Of a stretch of 64,000 nt of DNA, positions 1-8,427 are shown one piece after another. Origin of the DNA: VYFG01 sp965221795 (GTDB lineage Bacteria > Pseudomonadota > Gammaproteobacteria > Arenicellales > Poriferihabitantaceae); NCBI GenBank assembly GCA_965221795.1, contig OZ244914.1, forward strand, positions 1,922,001 to 1,986,000. Reading direction: 5' to 3'. The translations under genes were made by a program, and so were the position numbers. The notes beneath the pieces were generated by a model. It was not told the DNA's origin. It saw only the letters and a program-made list of their open reading frames with translations, and ran no database searches. How positions within the stretch are numbered: position 1 is the stretch's first letter; each line of letters begins with the position of its first letter.

Positions 1-96
1 GATACGATGTCATTATAGGGGATTGCTTCTTAGCAAAGCGGGCTTCGCGCAATCTTTGCAGTTCCCCTCTCTTGATCAATGAGTTATCTTCTTGGC
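1..96 (+). promoter_or_regulatory. CRISPR leader (partial)
   Basis: This non-coding stretch precedes the first perfect repeat. The repeats read GTCGC...ATTGAAAC on this strand, the orientation in which type I-C leaders lie on the 5' side. The opposite end of the array carries the degenerate and truncated repeats, which also places the leader here. The transcription start and the full leader length cannot be seen because the window begins inside it. Confidence 0.6.
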
Positions 97-2285
97 GTCG
101 CTCCCCCGCGGGGGAGCGTGGATTGAAACACTGCCCCCCTTTAGTGTGAGGGGTGGACAAGCGTCGCTCCCCCGCGGGGGAGCGTGGATTGAAACAGGAA
201 GGTGTTAAGGACTACGCCCAAGACGTTACGTCGCTCCCCCGCGGGGGAGCGTGGATTGAAACCAGTGACGACCGTTCCGGGTACTCGGCCAGATCGTGTC
301 GCTCCCCCGCGGGGGAGCGTGGATTGAAACTTTCCTCTGGTCCTGCTTCGGACGCTAATCGTATGTCGCTCCCCCGCGGGGGAGCGTGGATTGAAACTAT
401 CCAATCCCGGCTATCCGACTATCGTGCACTCGTCGCTCCCCCGCGGGGGAGCGTGGATTGAAACTGGTCATATTGGTAACTCGCATGTTCCATGACATGT
501 CGCTCCCCCGCGGGGGAGCGTGGATTGAAACAAATCAGTTTGGTGGTGTCCATTTTAACGTCCGCGTCGCTCCCCCGCGGGGGAGCGTGGATTGAAACGG
601 TATGACTCCGATTTTTGGACTCTTTCGCTTGAGTCGCTCCCCCGCGGGGGAGCGTGGATTGAAACTTTCGTGAGTACGGGCGTTACCCTCCTCACGTTGG
701 TCGCTCCCCCGCGGGGGAGCGTGGATTGAAACAAATCGAGGGGTGGACAAGCTGTGGATAACCGACGTCGCTCCCCCGCGGGGGAGCGTGGATTGAAACC
801 AGTTGCCTTTTAGAACGCTGGTAGGCAATATCGGTCGCTCCCCCGCGGGGGAGCGTGGATTGAAACTTTGCGATATCAACCCTTTACCTTGTGGATAACC
901 GGTCGCTCCCCCGCGGGGGAGCGTGGATTGAAACCTTGCGCTGCCAAAGTTGTATCGTAACGGATCAGGTCGCTCCCCCGCGGGGGAGCGTGGATTGAAA
1001 CCACCAAGCCACTAGATCAGATCACTTCAGGACGGTCGCTCCCCCGCGGGGGAGCGTGGATTGAAACCGTCAAGGATGTTGAAAACAGTCTCTGTCGCTC
1101 CCCCGCCTTACCCGCTGGTCGCTCCCCCGCGGGGGAGCGTGGATTGCTCCAAGGTGACGGACACCACCGTTCGCGGCTAGTCGCTCCCCCGCGGGGGAGC
1201 GTGGATTGAAACCATTCGTCCCCCAGTATTTCCAGCTTTTAGCGCTGCCTATGGAAGAGGTATCGACTGGGTCGCTCCCCCGCGGGGGAGCGTGGATTGA
1301 AACTTTTGTACTCTGTTTGATTTTGAAATTCCCCCAGGTCGCTCCCCCGCGGGGGAGCGTGGATTGAAACAACGTGTGGCTTACGCCAGTCTTGAGGCTG
1401 CGATGGTCGCTCCCCCGCGGGGGAGCGTGGATTGAAACATTGACTACTTATCTCGTCTGGTACAAGAGTCGACGTCGCTCCCCCGCGGGGGAGCGTGGAT
1501 TGAAACCGAGTGATATCCTGCGAGCGGCGAGCATTAAAGAGTCGCTCCCCCGCGGGGGAGCGTGGATTGAAACAAGTGCTTGGACCCAACACCGCACCGA
1601 GTCTCTGTCGCTCCCCCGCGGGGGAGCGTGGATTGAAACACCCGCTGTTCGACCAGCTTGAGGGTTTGCCGTGTCGCTCCCCCGCGGGGGAGCGTGGATT
1701 GAAACCTGTCCCCGCCGAGTTTTAGGCTATTATCGCGTCGCTCCCCCGCGGGGGAACGTGGATTGAAACTTATCTTATTACTGTCGAGTGTGCATTGTGG
1801 CGCGTCGCTCCCCCGCGGGGGAGCGTGGATTGAAACGCTGAGCTCTCCCATGCCAATCGTGCCCCTCAAGTCGCTCCCCCGCGGGGGAGCGTGGATTGAA
1901 ACTATTATGGCCGGCCGTCCTTCGATGCCGACTGCCGTCGCTCCCCCGCGGGGGAGCGTGGATTGAAACCTATGAGGCACGTGATGGAACATGCCTCGTA
2001 TCAGTCGTCCCCCGCGGGGGAGCGTGGATTGAAACCCAACCTCGCTACGCTACCGCTTTGGCCTACGTGGTCGCTCCCCCGCGGGGGAGCGTGGATTGAA
2101 ACATTTTACTTCAACAGGTTGGGCAAGGGTTTGTTGGTCGCTCCCCCGCGGGGGAGCGTGGATTGAAACCTCTTCGATGGCAGGTGAGCAGCGTGAAACT
2201 CGAGTCGCTCCCCCGCGGGGGAGCGTGGATTGAAACAAGCTGGTACTGCCCGCGCTGTGCAGAAGCTTGGTCGCTCCCCCGCGGG
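97..2285 (+). CRISPR. Type I-C-like CRISPR array, about 34 repeat units
   Basis: The repeat is 33 bp, begins GTCGCTCCCCCGCGG and ends GTGGATTGAAAC, with an internal CTCCCCCGCGGGGGAG palindrome typical of type I-C (Dvulg) repeats. Repeats start at 97, 163, 230, 298, 365, 432 and so on with a period of 66-68, giving spacers of 33-35 nt. I count 31 full or nearly full repeats plus partial ones at 1094-1106, 1118-1146 (lacking the final AAAC) and 2270-2285. Variants are G-to-A in the repeat at 1737 and a 1-nt deletion in the repeat at 2004. One gap (1213-1270) is 58 nt, as if a repeat had been lost. No cas gene lies in the window. Type assignment is by repeat sequence only. Confidence 0.97.
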
Positions 2286-2429
2286 CTACCCATCAGCCAT
2301 AAGTCTTGTCTGAACGTAAATCAGGGTAACATGGTTCCGGGGGCACTTCGGTGAGGCCGGGATGGAGTCTTTCCATCAGCTCATAGGCCTGGTAGTAGTG
2401 GCTCAGCATGGACTACCCAGTTCAGATGA

Positions 2430-3106
2430 TTTTGTATCCGGGAGGGCGGTCGTGTTTGCGATTCTGATATCCGCCGAAAGGACGCCCACGACCGCGAGCA
2501 GGTGGTGTGCAAATTGCAGAAGAAACGGCAGAAGAGCCGCACCCCCAATACCTTGCTGTCCCGCCATCCCCAGCGCCGCTTCCTGTGCATCGAGGGAGAA
2601 TCCCGGATCGCCCTTGACCCCGAGCGGATCGCCGCCGCTCGCTGGGATGGCCTCCACGGCGTCGTCACCCACGTCCGGGGGATGCCCTTGGCCGAACTCC
2701 TCGACCAATACCACGGCCTGTGGCCGGTCGAGGAAGGCTTCCGCATCTAGAAGCACGATCTCCAAGTGCGACCGATCTGCCACGGGACCGCGGCCCGCAT
2801 CCGCGCCCATCGGGCACTCTCCTTCCTCGCTTTTGCCGGTATCCGTCCCCTGCGCTGGCATCTCGGCTTTCAGCTCACCGCCCGGAGGTCGCCAGAGCGG
2901 GTCCGGCAGGCCTTGCTCGATCGCCAGTGCAGTGTCCTCGAAGACCGCAGCAGCGGCCAGCATGATGCCATCCCCTCCCGGCCAGTGCCGAGGCCGAGAC
3001 CATTTGCCGGATGATGGGGCTGCCCTTGTCCCCGGTCCTCTATGACCTGACCGACTGGGACCGCAAGGCCAGCCCGTCCGGACCCCCGGCAAAGTCCCGC
3101 AAATAG
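2430..3106 (+). pseudogene. Transposase remnant (IS4/IS1634-like), C-terminal part
   Basis: The open frame from 2430 reads KDAHDREQ and later YHGLWPVEEGFRI, then a TAG at 2748-2750, then KHDLQVRP and RIRAHRALSFLAFAGIRPL in the same frame. This matches the C-terminal DDE region of IS4/IS1634-type transposases, where the E of the catalytic triad sits in the VEEGFR segment. Around 2980 the frame shifts and continues as SAEAETICRMMGL to a stop near 3106. The N-terminal half is missing. The remnant directly follows the truncated last CRISPR repeat, so an insertion or deletion linked to this element probably removed the distal end of the array. Confidence 0.7.
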
Positions 3107-3281
3107 CGCGAGCGAAATCGCGTTGCCCCCGGAATGTAGTGCCCTCTTCGCCAGGAAAATCCTGTAGAATCAATTTGTTACGAATTTTTACCGTCGAAGT
3201 CGGGAGGAGACACGAGCGTCGCGGGGTTCCCCGCGTAGGCGGGGATAGACCCTGATCGGTCCGCAAAAGATCGGCCAGTTC
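3107..3281. other. Gene-free stretch holding an orphan CRISPR-like repeat
   Basis: This is spacer sequence between the transposase remnant and the end of the PIN-domain gene. Its only recognisable content is the type I-E-like repeat at 3224-3252. The sequence just left of it (AT-rich around 3165-3190) gives no coding signal. Confidence 0.5.
3224..3252 (+). repeat. Solitary type I-E-like CRISPR repeat
   Basis: The sequence GTTCCCCGCGTAGGCGGGGA followed by TAGACC has the CCCCGC-GCGGGG stem and length (28-29 bp) of type I-E repeats (consensus GTGTTCCCCGC...GCGGGGATGAACC). Only one copy is present, so it cannot be called an array. The next 30 bases could be one spacer before the PIN gene begins. 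It may be a relic of a second CRISPR locus or a chance hairpin. Confidence 0.45.
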
Positions 3282-3734
3282 TCACCAATTCTGCCAATGC
3301 GTGAAATTGTAGGCGAAATTCTGGCCCCTGCCCAAAGCGGCACCATATAGGTCGAAATCCACGGTTATGAGTGGGCGTTCCTCTGAAATGGCCTCCAGGA
3401 GTGCCGCATCTGTCAGGCCAAGCTGATTGAATTGCCGATTGGTCGCCGCTTCCTGGCTGGTAACATAAACCTCTTCTGTATGGTGTATGAAGAAGTGGAG
3501 TTGCTGCATCAGGCGATTGTCCTGAGACCTCTTCAATAGATTGGATGTTTCCGTGAGTGTGTTTGGAGTGACAAAGACCCGGTCAAGAGAGTCTACAAGT
3601 CCAGTAAGGTAATCATAATCTTCGGGGACAAAGCTTCGAGTTCTCTTGTGCTTTTCTACCAGCGTCCTGTCGACACTGCCTACCAGTAGCAATATCAGCA
3701 GATTGGTGTCGATAAACGCGCTTGCCGGGAACAT
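3282..3734 (-). CDS. PIN-domain protein (putative toxin ribonuclease)
   Basis: The protein has 150 aa and the spaced acidic residues of a PIN nuclease: FIDTNLL at residues 7-13, TLTETSN near 60, LGLTDAALLE near 107 and LITVDFDLY near 121. PIN domains bind Mg2+ or Mn2+ through such residues and usually cut RNA. It starts 4 nt after the stop of the upstream 100-aa gene, so the two are almost certainly co-transcribed. The size and pairing are those of a toxin-antitoxin unit. The upstream partner is not a recognised antitoxin, so a housekeeping nuclease role is possible. Confidence 0.75.
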   Translation of the reverse strand: MFPASAFIDTNLLILLLVGSVDRTLVEKHKRTRSFVPEDYDYLTGLVDSLDRVFVTPNTLTETSNLLKRSQDNRLMQQLHFFIHHTEEVYVTSQEAATNRQFNQLGLTDAALLEAISEERPLITVDFDLYGAALGRGQNFAYNFTHWQNW

Positions 3735-3738
3735 CGGA

Positions 3739-4041
3739 TCAATTCAGGTATGATAGGGAACGGTGGGTCATGGACTGTACCTTGCCCGTGCCGTCATCGA
3801 CCTGGACAACCTTGTACGATCTCCTCTTCCAGCGAGTGGAATCCCTTTCGGCGGCCGAATTGAGCCTATCGGATATTCCCAATTTCTCATCCCAGGGCCG
3901 AAAGAAACCCACGGTCACCTTCCAGGCATTTTCACCTTCATCGAATACTACTTCTTCAACGCCGATATGCTGGGTCGATTCATCGGCGTAAACCTCAGCG
4001 ACATATTTCTTTGCCGTTCGTACTGCTTCTTTGACGTTCAT
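3739..4041 (-). CDS. Conserved hypothetical protein, partner of PIN gene
   Basis: I chose the ATG at 4041 because AGAGG lies 7-8 nt upstream. An in-frame extension to 4098 would run into a palindrome. The 100-aa product begins MNVKEAVRTAKKYVAEVYA, then has GVEEVVFDEGENAWKVTVGF and ends near SMTHRSLSYLN. It looks like a small alpha/beta protein with a central WKVTVGF strand. No catalytic motif is visible. Tight linkage to the PIN gene suggests it acts with, or neutralises, that protein. This is inference from context only. Confidence 0.65.
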   Translation of the reverse strand: MNVKEAVRTAKKYVAEVYADESTQHIGVEEVVFDEGENAWKVTVGFFRPWDEKLGISDRLNSAAERDSTRWKRRSYKVVQVDDGTGKVQSMTHRSLSYLN

Positions 4042-4085
4042 GATAAGCCTCTTTGTAAATATTGCTCTGTCCCAACGAAAATCTA

Positions 4086-4325
4086 TTACCTTAAGCATGA
4101 TATCCGGCTAGCCGAATGTTCTGCTAGCCGGATATCCTGTTTTTGTACTCTCCCCACATATCTATAAACAAATCCGACCTGGACCCTTTTTTGAAGCCGA
4201 AAATTGGATTTTGGCCTTTTGGGTGACTTGTCCCGGGCGGAGACTTTCAGATTATTGTTGGTCGTCTCAACTGGAGGAGGAGCTCCCTTGCCGGACTTAG
4301 CTTTGGGTTTCGTGATGGCTGCCAT
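4086..4325 (-). CDS. Small hypothetical protein
   Basis: The ATG at 4325 has a good AGGAG site 9 nt upstream. The N-terminal half is rich in Lys, Pro and Ser (MAAITKPKAKSGKGAPPP...). The C-terminal quarter is simply the translation of the 14-bp inverted repeat (DIRLAEHSASRISC), so the original C-terminus may have been lost. The basic, Pro-rich start resembles the linker of small plasmid or antitoxin DNA-binding proteins, but I cannot identify a domain. Confidence 0.4.
   Translation of the reverse strand: MAAITKPKAKSGKGAPPPVETTNNNLKVSARDKSPKRPKSNFRLQKRVQVGFVYRYVGRVQKQDIRLAEHSASRISCLR
4099..4136. repeat. Perfect 14-bp inverted repeat
   Basis: The arm GATATCCGGCTAGC (4099-4112) is repeated exactly inverted at 4123-4136 with a 10-nt loop. 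CTGTTTTTG follows on the + strand. It overlaps the 3' end of the small gene read from 4325 and lies just upstream of the 4041 start. It could be a terminator for + strand transcripts, an operator for the 4041 gene pair, or the footprint of a small mobile element. Confidence 0.8.
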
Positions 4326-4372
4326 TACGCAGTCTCCTGTTGTGCAGCGTCAACAACGGCGTCAATGGTGTT

Positions 4373-4618
4373 CTATGCCGTTGTATCGGTGCGCTTTCTG
4401 AGCGTTGGGAACGAAGTTTCGGTTATAGCCTTGCCTTGGTCCATTGCAGTCTTGGATGCCGAGCAGAAAGGGATTTCACCGGCCAGCACCCGGTAAGGCG
4501 TCTGCTCAAGATCATGGCAGGCTCCGTTATTTCTCTGATTATTGTCGGACGTGATGCATAGAGCAAGGGCTATTCTTGTCACCTGAATGCCTTCTTTCAA
4601 CCTATCGACAGACTCCAA
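4373..4618 (-). CDS. Small hypothetical protein
   Basis: An 81-aa frame starts with TTG at 4618 and ends 47 nt before the start of the next small gene on the same strand. It is moderately hydrophobic (GIQVTRIALALCI) and has two Cys. No family is recognised, the start codon is weak and no ribosome site stands out. It is listed because it is collinear with the following small genes and may head the same transcript. Confidence 0.3.
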   Translation of the reverse strand: MESVDRLKEGIQVTRIALALCITSDNNQRNNGACHDLEQTPYRVLAGEIPFCSASKTAMDQGKAITETSFPTLRKRTDTTA

Positions 4619-4807
4619 TTATTATACGCCTCGACCGAAGAACCCATTGGCCCGAGGGATTGCTTTCATAGTCTCGGTTACACACGGAACATCCGTCCCA
4701 AAAAGCCTCAAGCCCGGATCGACCAAGGGGTTACCAATCCGTGCCGCCTGCGAAGTGTCGCCTGGATTTTCCTTTGTCGCCACAATCATGTGGACAATGT
4801 CTTCTCA

Positions 4808-5563
4808 TCAGAAAAGACGGCTCTTGTGGCAGGCCGGACAGTTCGGGTTTTTGGGCAGTACCATTTTCTGCCAGTCCATGTGCTGGGCGTCGAACAGCCA
4901 TACGACGCCAGGAAGCTGACCACGTCCGAGAAGGATATTGATCGCCTCCAGGGCTTGCATGGTTCCGATTACTCCGACCAAGGGAGAAATCACCCCTTCC
5001 GCGGCACAGGTTGCCGCTTCCACATCCCGGTTCGGGTACATACATTGGTAACAGGGGCTTGCCGAATTTCGGGGGTCAAAGGCAGTGACCTGACCCTCCC
5101 AGCGGATGGCCGCGCCGGATACCAACGGAGTGTCTGTGGCCAAGGAAGCATCATTGAGCTGGAACCGCGTGACGAAGTTGTCGGTGCAATCAATAAGCAG
5201 GTCATGTTCTGTGGCCAGTTGGTTGAGTTCGTCCGTCTCCAGCGTGTAGTTCAGGCAAGTGATCCTGAGGTCGGGGTTGATGGCATACAGCCGCTTGGCG
5301 GCCGACTCCGTCTTCAGTTGTCCGATATCGCTGTGGGTGTGTGCAATTTGTCGTTGCAGATTGGAGTGGTCGACTACATCAAAATCGGCAACGGTTAAAT
5401 GCCCTACTCCGGCGGCTGTCAGATACATGGCAACCGGTGAACCCAGCCCTCCCATCCCTACAATCAGCACCGAGGCATCGTGAAGGGTCTGTTGTCCATC
5501 TGCTGTAACCAGGGGCAGTCGGATCTGCCGACTGTACCGATCAAGAAATGCTGCGTCTGGCAT
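4808..5563 (-). CDS. moeB: HesA/MoeB/ThiF-family sulfur-carrier adenylyltransferase
   Basis: The 251-aa product is an E1-like enzyme that adenylates the C-terminal Gly of a ubiquitin-like sulfur carrier (MoaD or ThiS) for molybdopterin or thiazole synthesis. Visible are FLDRYSRQIRLP at the N-terminus, the nucleotide-binding loop VLIVGMGGLGSPVA, the catalytic stretch LLIDCTDNFVTRFQLND, and two Zn-binding pairs, CYQC and CPAC. There is no C-terminal rhodanese domain. I chose ATG 5563. An in-frame TTG at 5605 would add 14 residues outside the family pattern. No moa or thi genes are adjacent, so MoeB versus ThiF cannot be decided. Confidence 0.9.
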   Translation of the reverse strand: MPDAAFLDRYSRQIRLPLVTADGQQTLHDASVLIVGMGGLGSPVAMYLTAAGVGHLTVADFDVVDHSNLQRQIAHTHSDIGQLKTESAAKRLYAINPDLRITCLNYTLETDELNQLATEHDLLIDCTDNFVTRFQLNDASLATDTPLVSGAAIRWEGQVTAFDPRNSASPCYQCMYPNRDVEAATCAAEGVISPLVGVIGTMQALEAINILLGRGQLPGVVWLFDAQHMDWQKMVLPKNPNCPACHKSRLF

Positions 5564-5717
5564 ATGTCGTGTTTGGGTTTGTTTGTACAAAGATGATCTT
5601 TTCAAGTTGTGACATTCACGTCAATGCGGGCAGTATGCGAATCCGGCTCGAATTGCGCCGATAATGAACCGATCTCCGCTTTGCTGAGGACCTGATTGAC
5701 AGAAACTCTTGCCCGGA

Positions 5718-5965
5718 TCATACAAGGTCGGATCGTCCGATTGGCTCGCAGCAGGAGACTGGCCGGACCGATTCGGTACGCCGTATGGCTCCGATCAGTT
5801 GGCGAATACGATAGTGAGCACTCACAGCTTCATTCTTGTGCTTTCGCTCAAAATACCCGGGCATACAACCGAGAATGGTGCCTTGTACCATGAGATCAAA
5901 TGGTGCTTTCAAAAACAGTGGAAAGGGTTCTGCCAAATGGTTTCAGAAGCGAGAAATATGATGCC
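5718..5965 (-). pseudogene. Remnant of a duplicated hypothetical gene
   Basis: Bases 5873-5965 are a near-copy of 8690-8779. Read on the minus strand they encode GIIFLASETIWQ, then NPFHCF, then a stop where the other copy reads on as CCKHYLIAWYKAP. The copy here is therefore broken by a stop and small indels. The bases left of 5873 continue without homology that I can see. Confidence 0.55.
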
Positions 5966-6122
5966 GTCCCCATTCGCCTGCGAGCTTCAGGGCCTGCTCG
6001 TAGTTGCGGGCGGTGCCGTGACTGTGGATCAGTCCGCCATTCCGAAGAATCATGCCGTGCGGTTCCGGCTACGCTCGCTTTCCGGACCGCCTGCGTGGAT
6101 GCCTTGGCGAAACTGGGCACTT

Positions 6123-6353
6123 TCAGGCTCCGTCTCCCGGTTGCCAGATCGAGAAAGCGGGATCCGGCATCCCGTTCTCCACGTCCGCACCGCGCGATCT
6201 GCCGGCTTCCTGCCTGGCCAGGAACCGGCAGATCGTGGACGGATGAACACGCCGCCTCTTCCTGCGGCGCAGCCATTCGGTCAGCTCGTGGTAGGATGCG
6301 CCGGCTTGTCGCATTGCGGCAAGCTCAGATGTTGCGTCAAAAGTGTTGCGCAT
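6123..6353 (-). CDS. Hypothetical protein, possibly HTH-like, degraded
   Basis: From ATG 6353 the frame reads MRNTFDATSELAAMRQAG, then SYHELTEWLRRRKRRRVHPSTICRFLAR in successive segments. This looks like a small helix-turn-helix (AMRQAGASYHELTEWL plus VHPSTICRFL) of the kind found on plasmids and integrative elements. After about residue 55 the sequence loses protein character, which suggests a frameshift. No function is assigned. Confidence 0.4.
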   Translation of the reverse strand: MRNTFDATSELAAMRQAGASYHELTEWLRRRKRRRVHPSTICRFLARQEAGRSRGADVENGMPDPAFSIWQPGDGA

Positions 6354-6469
6354 AAGCGAAATGAACCAATGCCGTGCTGTGCCGCACTGGAACGGGGGCG
6401 AAACTGGAACAGCTGTCACGGGGACCGAGACGGAATCAACTGCGCTTGCCGCCATCTGGAATACGGACT

Positions 6470-6847
6470 TCAGGTTGCTGACCGGGCAGCCGCCAGCGCG
6501 AATGTTCGGCGGCCTACCCCCTGCGAGTGCCATTCCGCGAGCGCTGGAGCGCACCGTCTGGCCGCGATAATGGCCGGATATGGTGCAGGTCCGCAAGTGT
6601 TGGGGAGCGCGTATCCGCTGCAATTGGCAGATCGAATCGCTGGGGCTGGAGAATCAGTGCCTGACCAATGAGCTGAAATGGCCGAGGCGAAGGCTGGACC
6701 GGTGAGCGGATCGCCCGCCCGGGCCGGCTGCGTCGTCTGCAGGCGGCGGTAGCAGTCGTTTTGTGCTGCAGGTATCCCGGCTTCGACATCCCGCCTGGTC
6801 ATGTCGGTCCGGAAACGCTCGAGCGTTTCCTGCAGGTCAGACTGCAA
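6470..6847 (-). pseudogene. Degraded small mobile-element-type gene
   Basis: The frame starts with TTG at 6847, four bases after the small membrane gene on the same strand. Its first 20 residues (QSDLQETLERFRTDMTRRD) are a plausible helical start. The remainder is Ala/Pro/Ser-rich and unlike a folded protein, which points to a frameshift soon after the start. Confidence 0.35.
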
Positions 6848-6850
6848 TGG

Positions 6851-6988
6851 TCAGCCTCGTTTGCTTGACTCTTCTTCCTTGCGGTGCAGCCGGTCAGAAT
6901 ACAGCTTGATGGCCAGCAGAATGCCGGCCACCAGCACCGGTGGCAGAACTGCAGGATCTACGAGAGCCTGTATAAATGAATCGAACAT
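6851..6988 (-). CDS. Small single-pass membrane protein (45 aa)
   Basis: ATG 6988 is preceded by GAGGAATAAACC, a good ribosome site. The 45-aa product starts MFDSFIQALVDPAVLPPVLV, has one hydrophobic helix (VLPPVLVAGILLAIKLY, about residues 15-31), and ends in a charged tail, RKEEESSKRG. It is followed immediately by the degraded gene starting at 6847. Small proteins of this shape occur next to mobilisation or phage genes, but the function is unknown. Confidence 0.5.
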   Translation of the reverse strand: MFDSFIQALVDPAVLPPVLVAGILLAIKLYSDRLHRKEEESSKRG

Positions 6989-7023
6989 GGTTTATTCCTC
7001 ACACCCGCCAATATAGCACACTA

Positions 7024-7875
7024 GGGCGTGTTAACACAATTTCTTCCAGACATGGTATACTCGGTGCCCGTGATTTTCCACCGGAACATTACGGAAGAAC
7101 CGGCAATGGAACTGACACGGGCACCGTACGAGCGCATGGCCCCGCTGCGGCCGAGGCCGCGGGGCAAGGTCAGCCTCTCGACCCTGCCGGTACTCAACGC
7201 CATTCTCGACGTGGCCGAGCACGGCGGCAAGGGGCGCGGCCTGCCGGAGCCCTTCGGCAACGGGCACACCATCTACACGCGCATCAACCGGTGGTCGAAG
7301 AACGGGGTTCTGGACCGCGTGTTCGAGCCTCGGCAGCGGCAGCGGATGATCCGGATCCGGGGGGAGGCCATGGGCCTGGACAGCACCCGCATCAAGGGGC
7401 ATCCCGAGGGCACGGGGGCGCTACAAAAAACGGCGCCCAGGGCATCGGAAAGTCCCGGGGCGGATGCAACACCCAGCTTCTTCTGGTGGCCGCGGATACC
7501 CGAACGGCCGTTGCCTTCGCGCGCTCGCCCGGCAACGCGCACGATGCACCGGAGGGGCGGAAGCTCCGGCAGCGGCGGAAGAAGCCGTCGCACCGACCGG
7601 CACTGGTCATGGATCGGGCCGATGAAGACGAGGAAACCCGCCGGCCGGTTGCCGACCTCGGCTTCACGCCCGTGGTCCCGCCGAAAAGCCGTCGCATCAC
7701 CCCCTGGGAATACGACCGGAAACGGTACCGGCGGCGCCACGAGGTCGAGCGCCGGTTCCGGCGACTCAAGGGCTTTCGCCGAGTCTTCTCGCGCTTCGAC
7801 CAGCTTGATGTCATGTATCTCGGATTCGTCGTCTTCGCGCGGGTCATCGATACACTGCGTAGCGTTAACACGCCC
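7024..7875 (+). mobile_element. IS5-family insertion sequence, 852 bp
   Basis: The ends carry the inverted repeat GGGCGTGTTAAC (7024-7035 and, inverted, ending at 7875). The flanks read CTA on the left and TAG on the right, consistent with insertion into CTAG and a TA duplication, as in the IS427-like group. The element encodes one transposase in two overlapping frames. A second, decayed copy of the same type lies at 30770-31222. Confidence 0.9.
7106..7868 (+). CDS. IS5-family transposase (frameshifted orfA-orfB)
   Basis: OrfA starts at ATG 7106 (MELTRAPYERM) and carries the N-terminal DNA-binding part. At the run of six A (7425-7430) the reading must slip by -1, from ALQK into KNGAQGIGKSRGGCNTQLL. 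OrfB then reads LVAADTRTAVAF, SPGNAHDAPEGRKL, the catalytic D region (ALVMDRADEDEETRRP) and the E region RRRHEVERRFRRLKGFRRVFSRFDQLD. Two-frame transposases joined by an A-run slip are normal for this group, so the element may be active. The orfA frame continues by chance well past the element. Confidence 0.85.
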
Positions 7876-8427
7876 TAGGCCGAACACGCACCAAAATCAC
7901 CGGAGCAAAAAATTCTCCGCTCTCGACTCCGTGAAACACCCCGCCTCCGAACAGCACCAAGCCGATATTCCGAAGCCCTGCACTGAGATGCTTTCGTTTT
8001 TTCGTGATGACCCGGAGATACTTCATTATCAGAATTAACCGTTGGGGCAAGGTCCGGACCAGTAATCATAACAGTAAGGAAACCCGTCTGCGCTGGCCAG
8101 TATCCTGACACAGAATTCTTTACCGGGTTTCCTTACTGCCGGACCCGGCCTCGAGGGCGGTTTCCGCCCGGTCTCCAGACTGTAAGACAAACGCCGTTTT
8201 GTTTGCCGGGTCCCACACAAGTCATCCGTTGGCAAGGTGCGGGTCGAGAATCAGGGCGCAACTGGCTTGAACATGCGAGATGGCTTGTTGGATAGTACCA
8301 ATCCCCGATAAGCCATGGCAATGGTGCGAACGGCAATGCCGGCCTGCCTATCTGATCTCATGTTCCAGTAATGACGGAAACACAGTCATTCTGATCATTG
8401 CAGGCAAGCAGGGTGCACTCCTTGACA
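7876..8427. other. Gene-poor region with a 15-bp inverted repeat
   Basis: No convincing gene is seen on either strand. It contains the arm CAGTAAGGAAACCCG (8072-8086) and its exact inverse at 8124-8138, enclosing 37 nt, and a shorter GGGCGG-TTT-CCGCCC hairpin near 8155-8169. The larger repeat could be a transposon end, a recombination site or a structured RNA. Confidence 0.5.

Noticed and set aside
733..901. Idea that the DnaA-box spacers target the host's own chromosomal origin
   Set aside because: No matching origin is in the window. A nine-base box is too common to decide, and self-targeting would usually be lethal.
97..2290. Several open frames of 60-150 codons on both strands, with repeated RSPAGERG or SLPRGGA peptides
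   Set aside because: They are translations of the CRISPR repeat (33 bp, a multiple of three) joined through spacers, not genes.
6000..6800. Long + strand frames across 5709-6671
   Set aside because: Composition is unlike protein and they lie opposite better minus-strand fragments. They are open by chance in GC-rich DNA.
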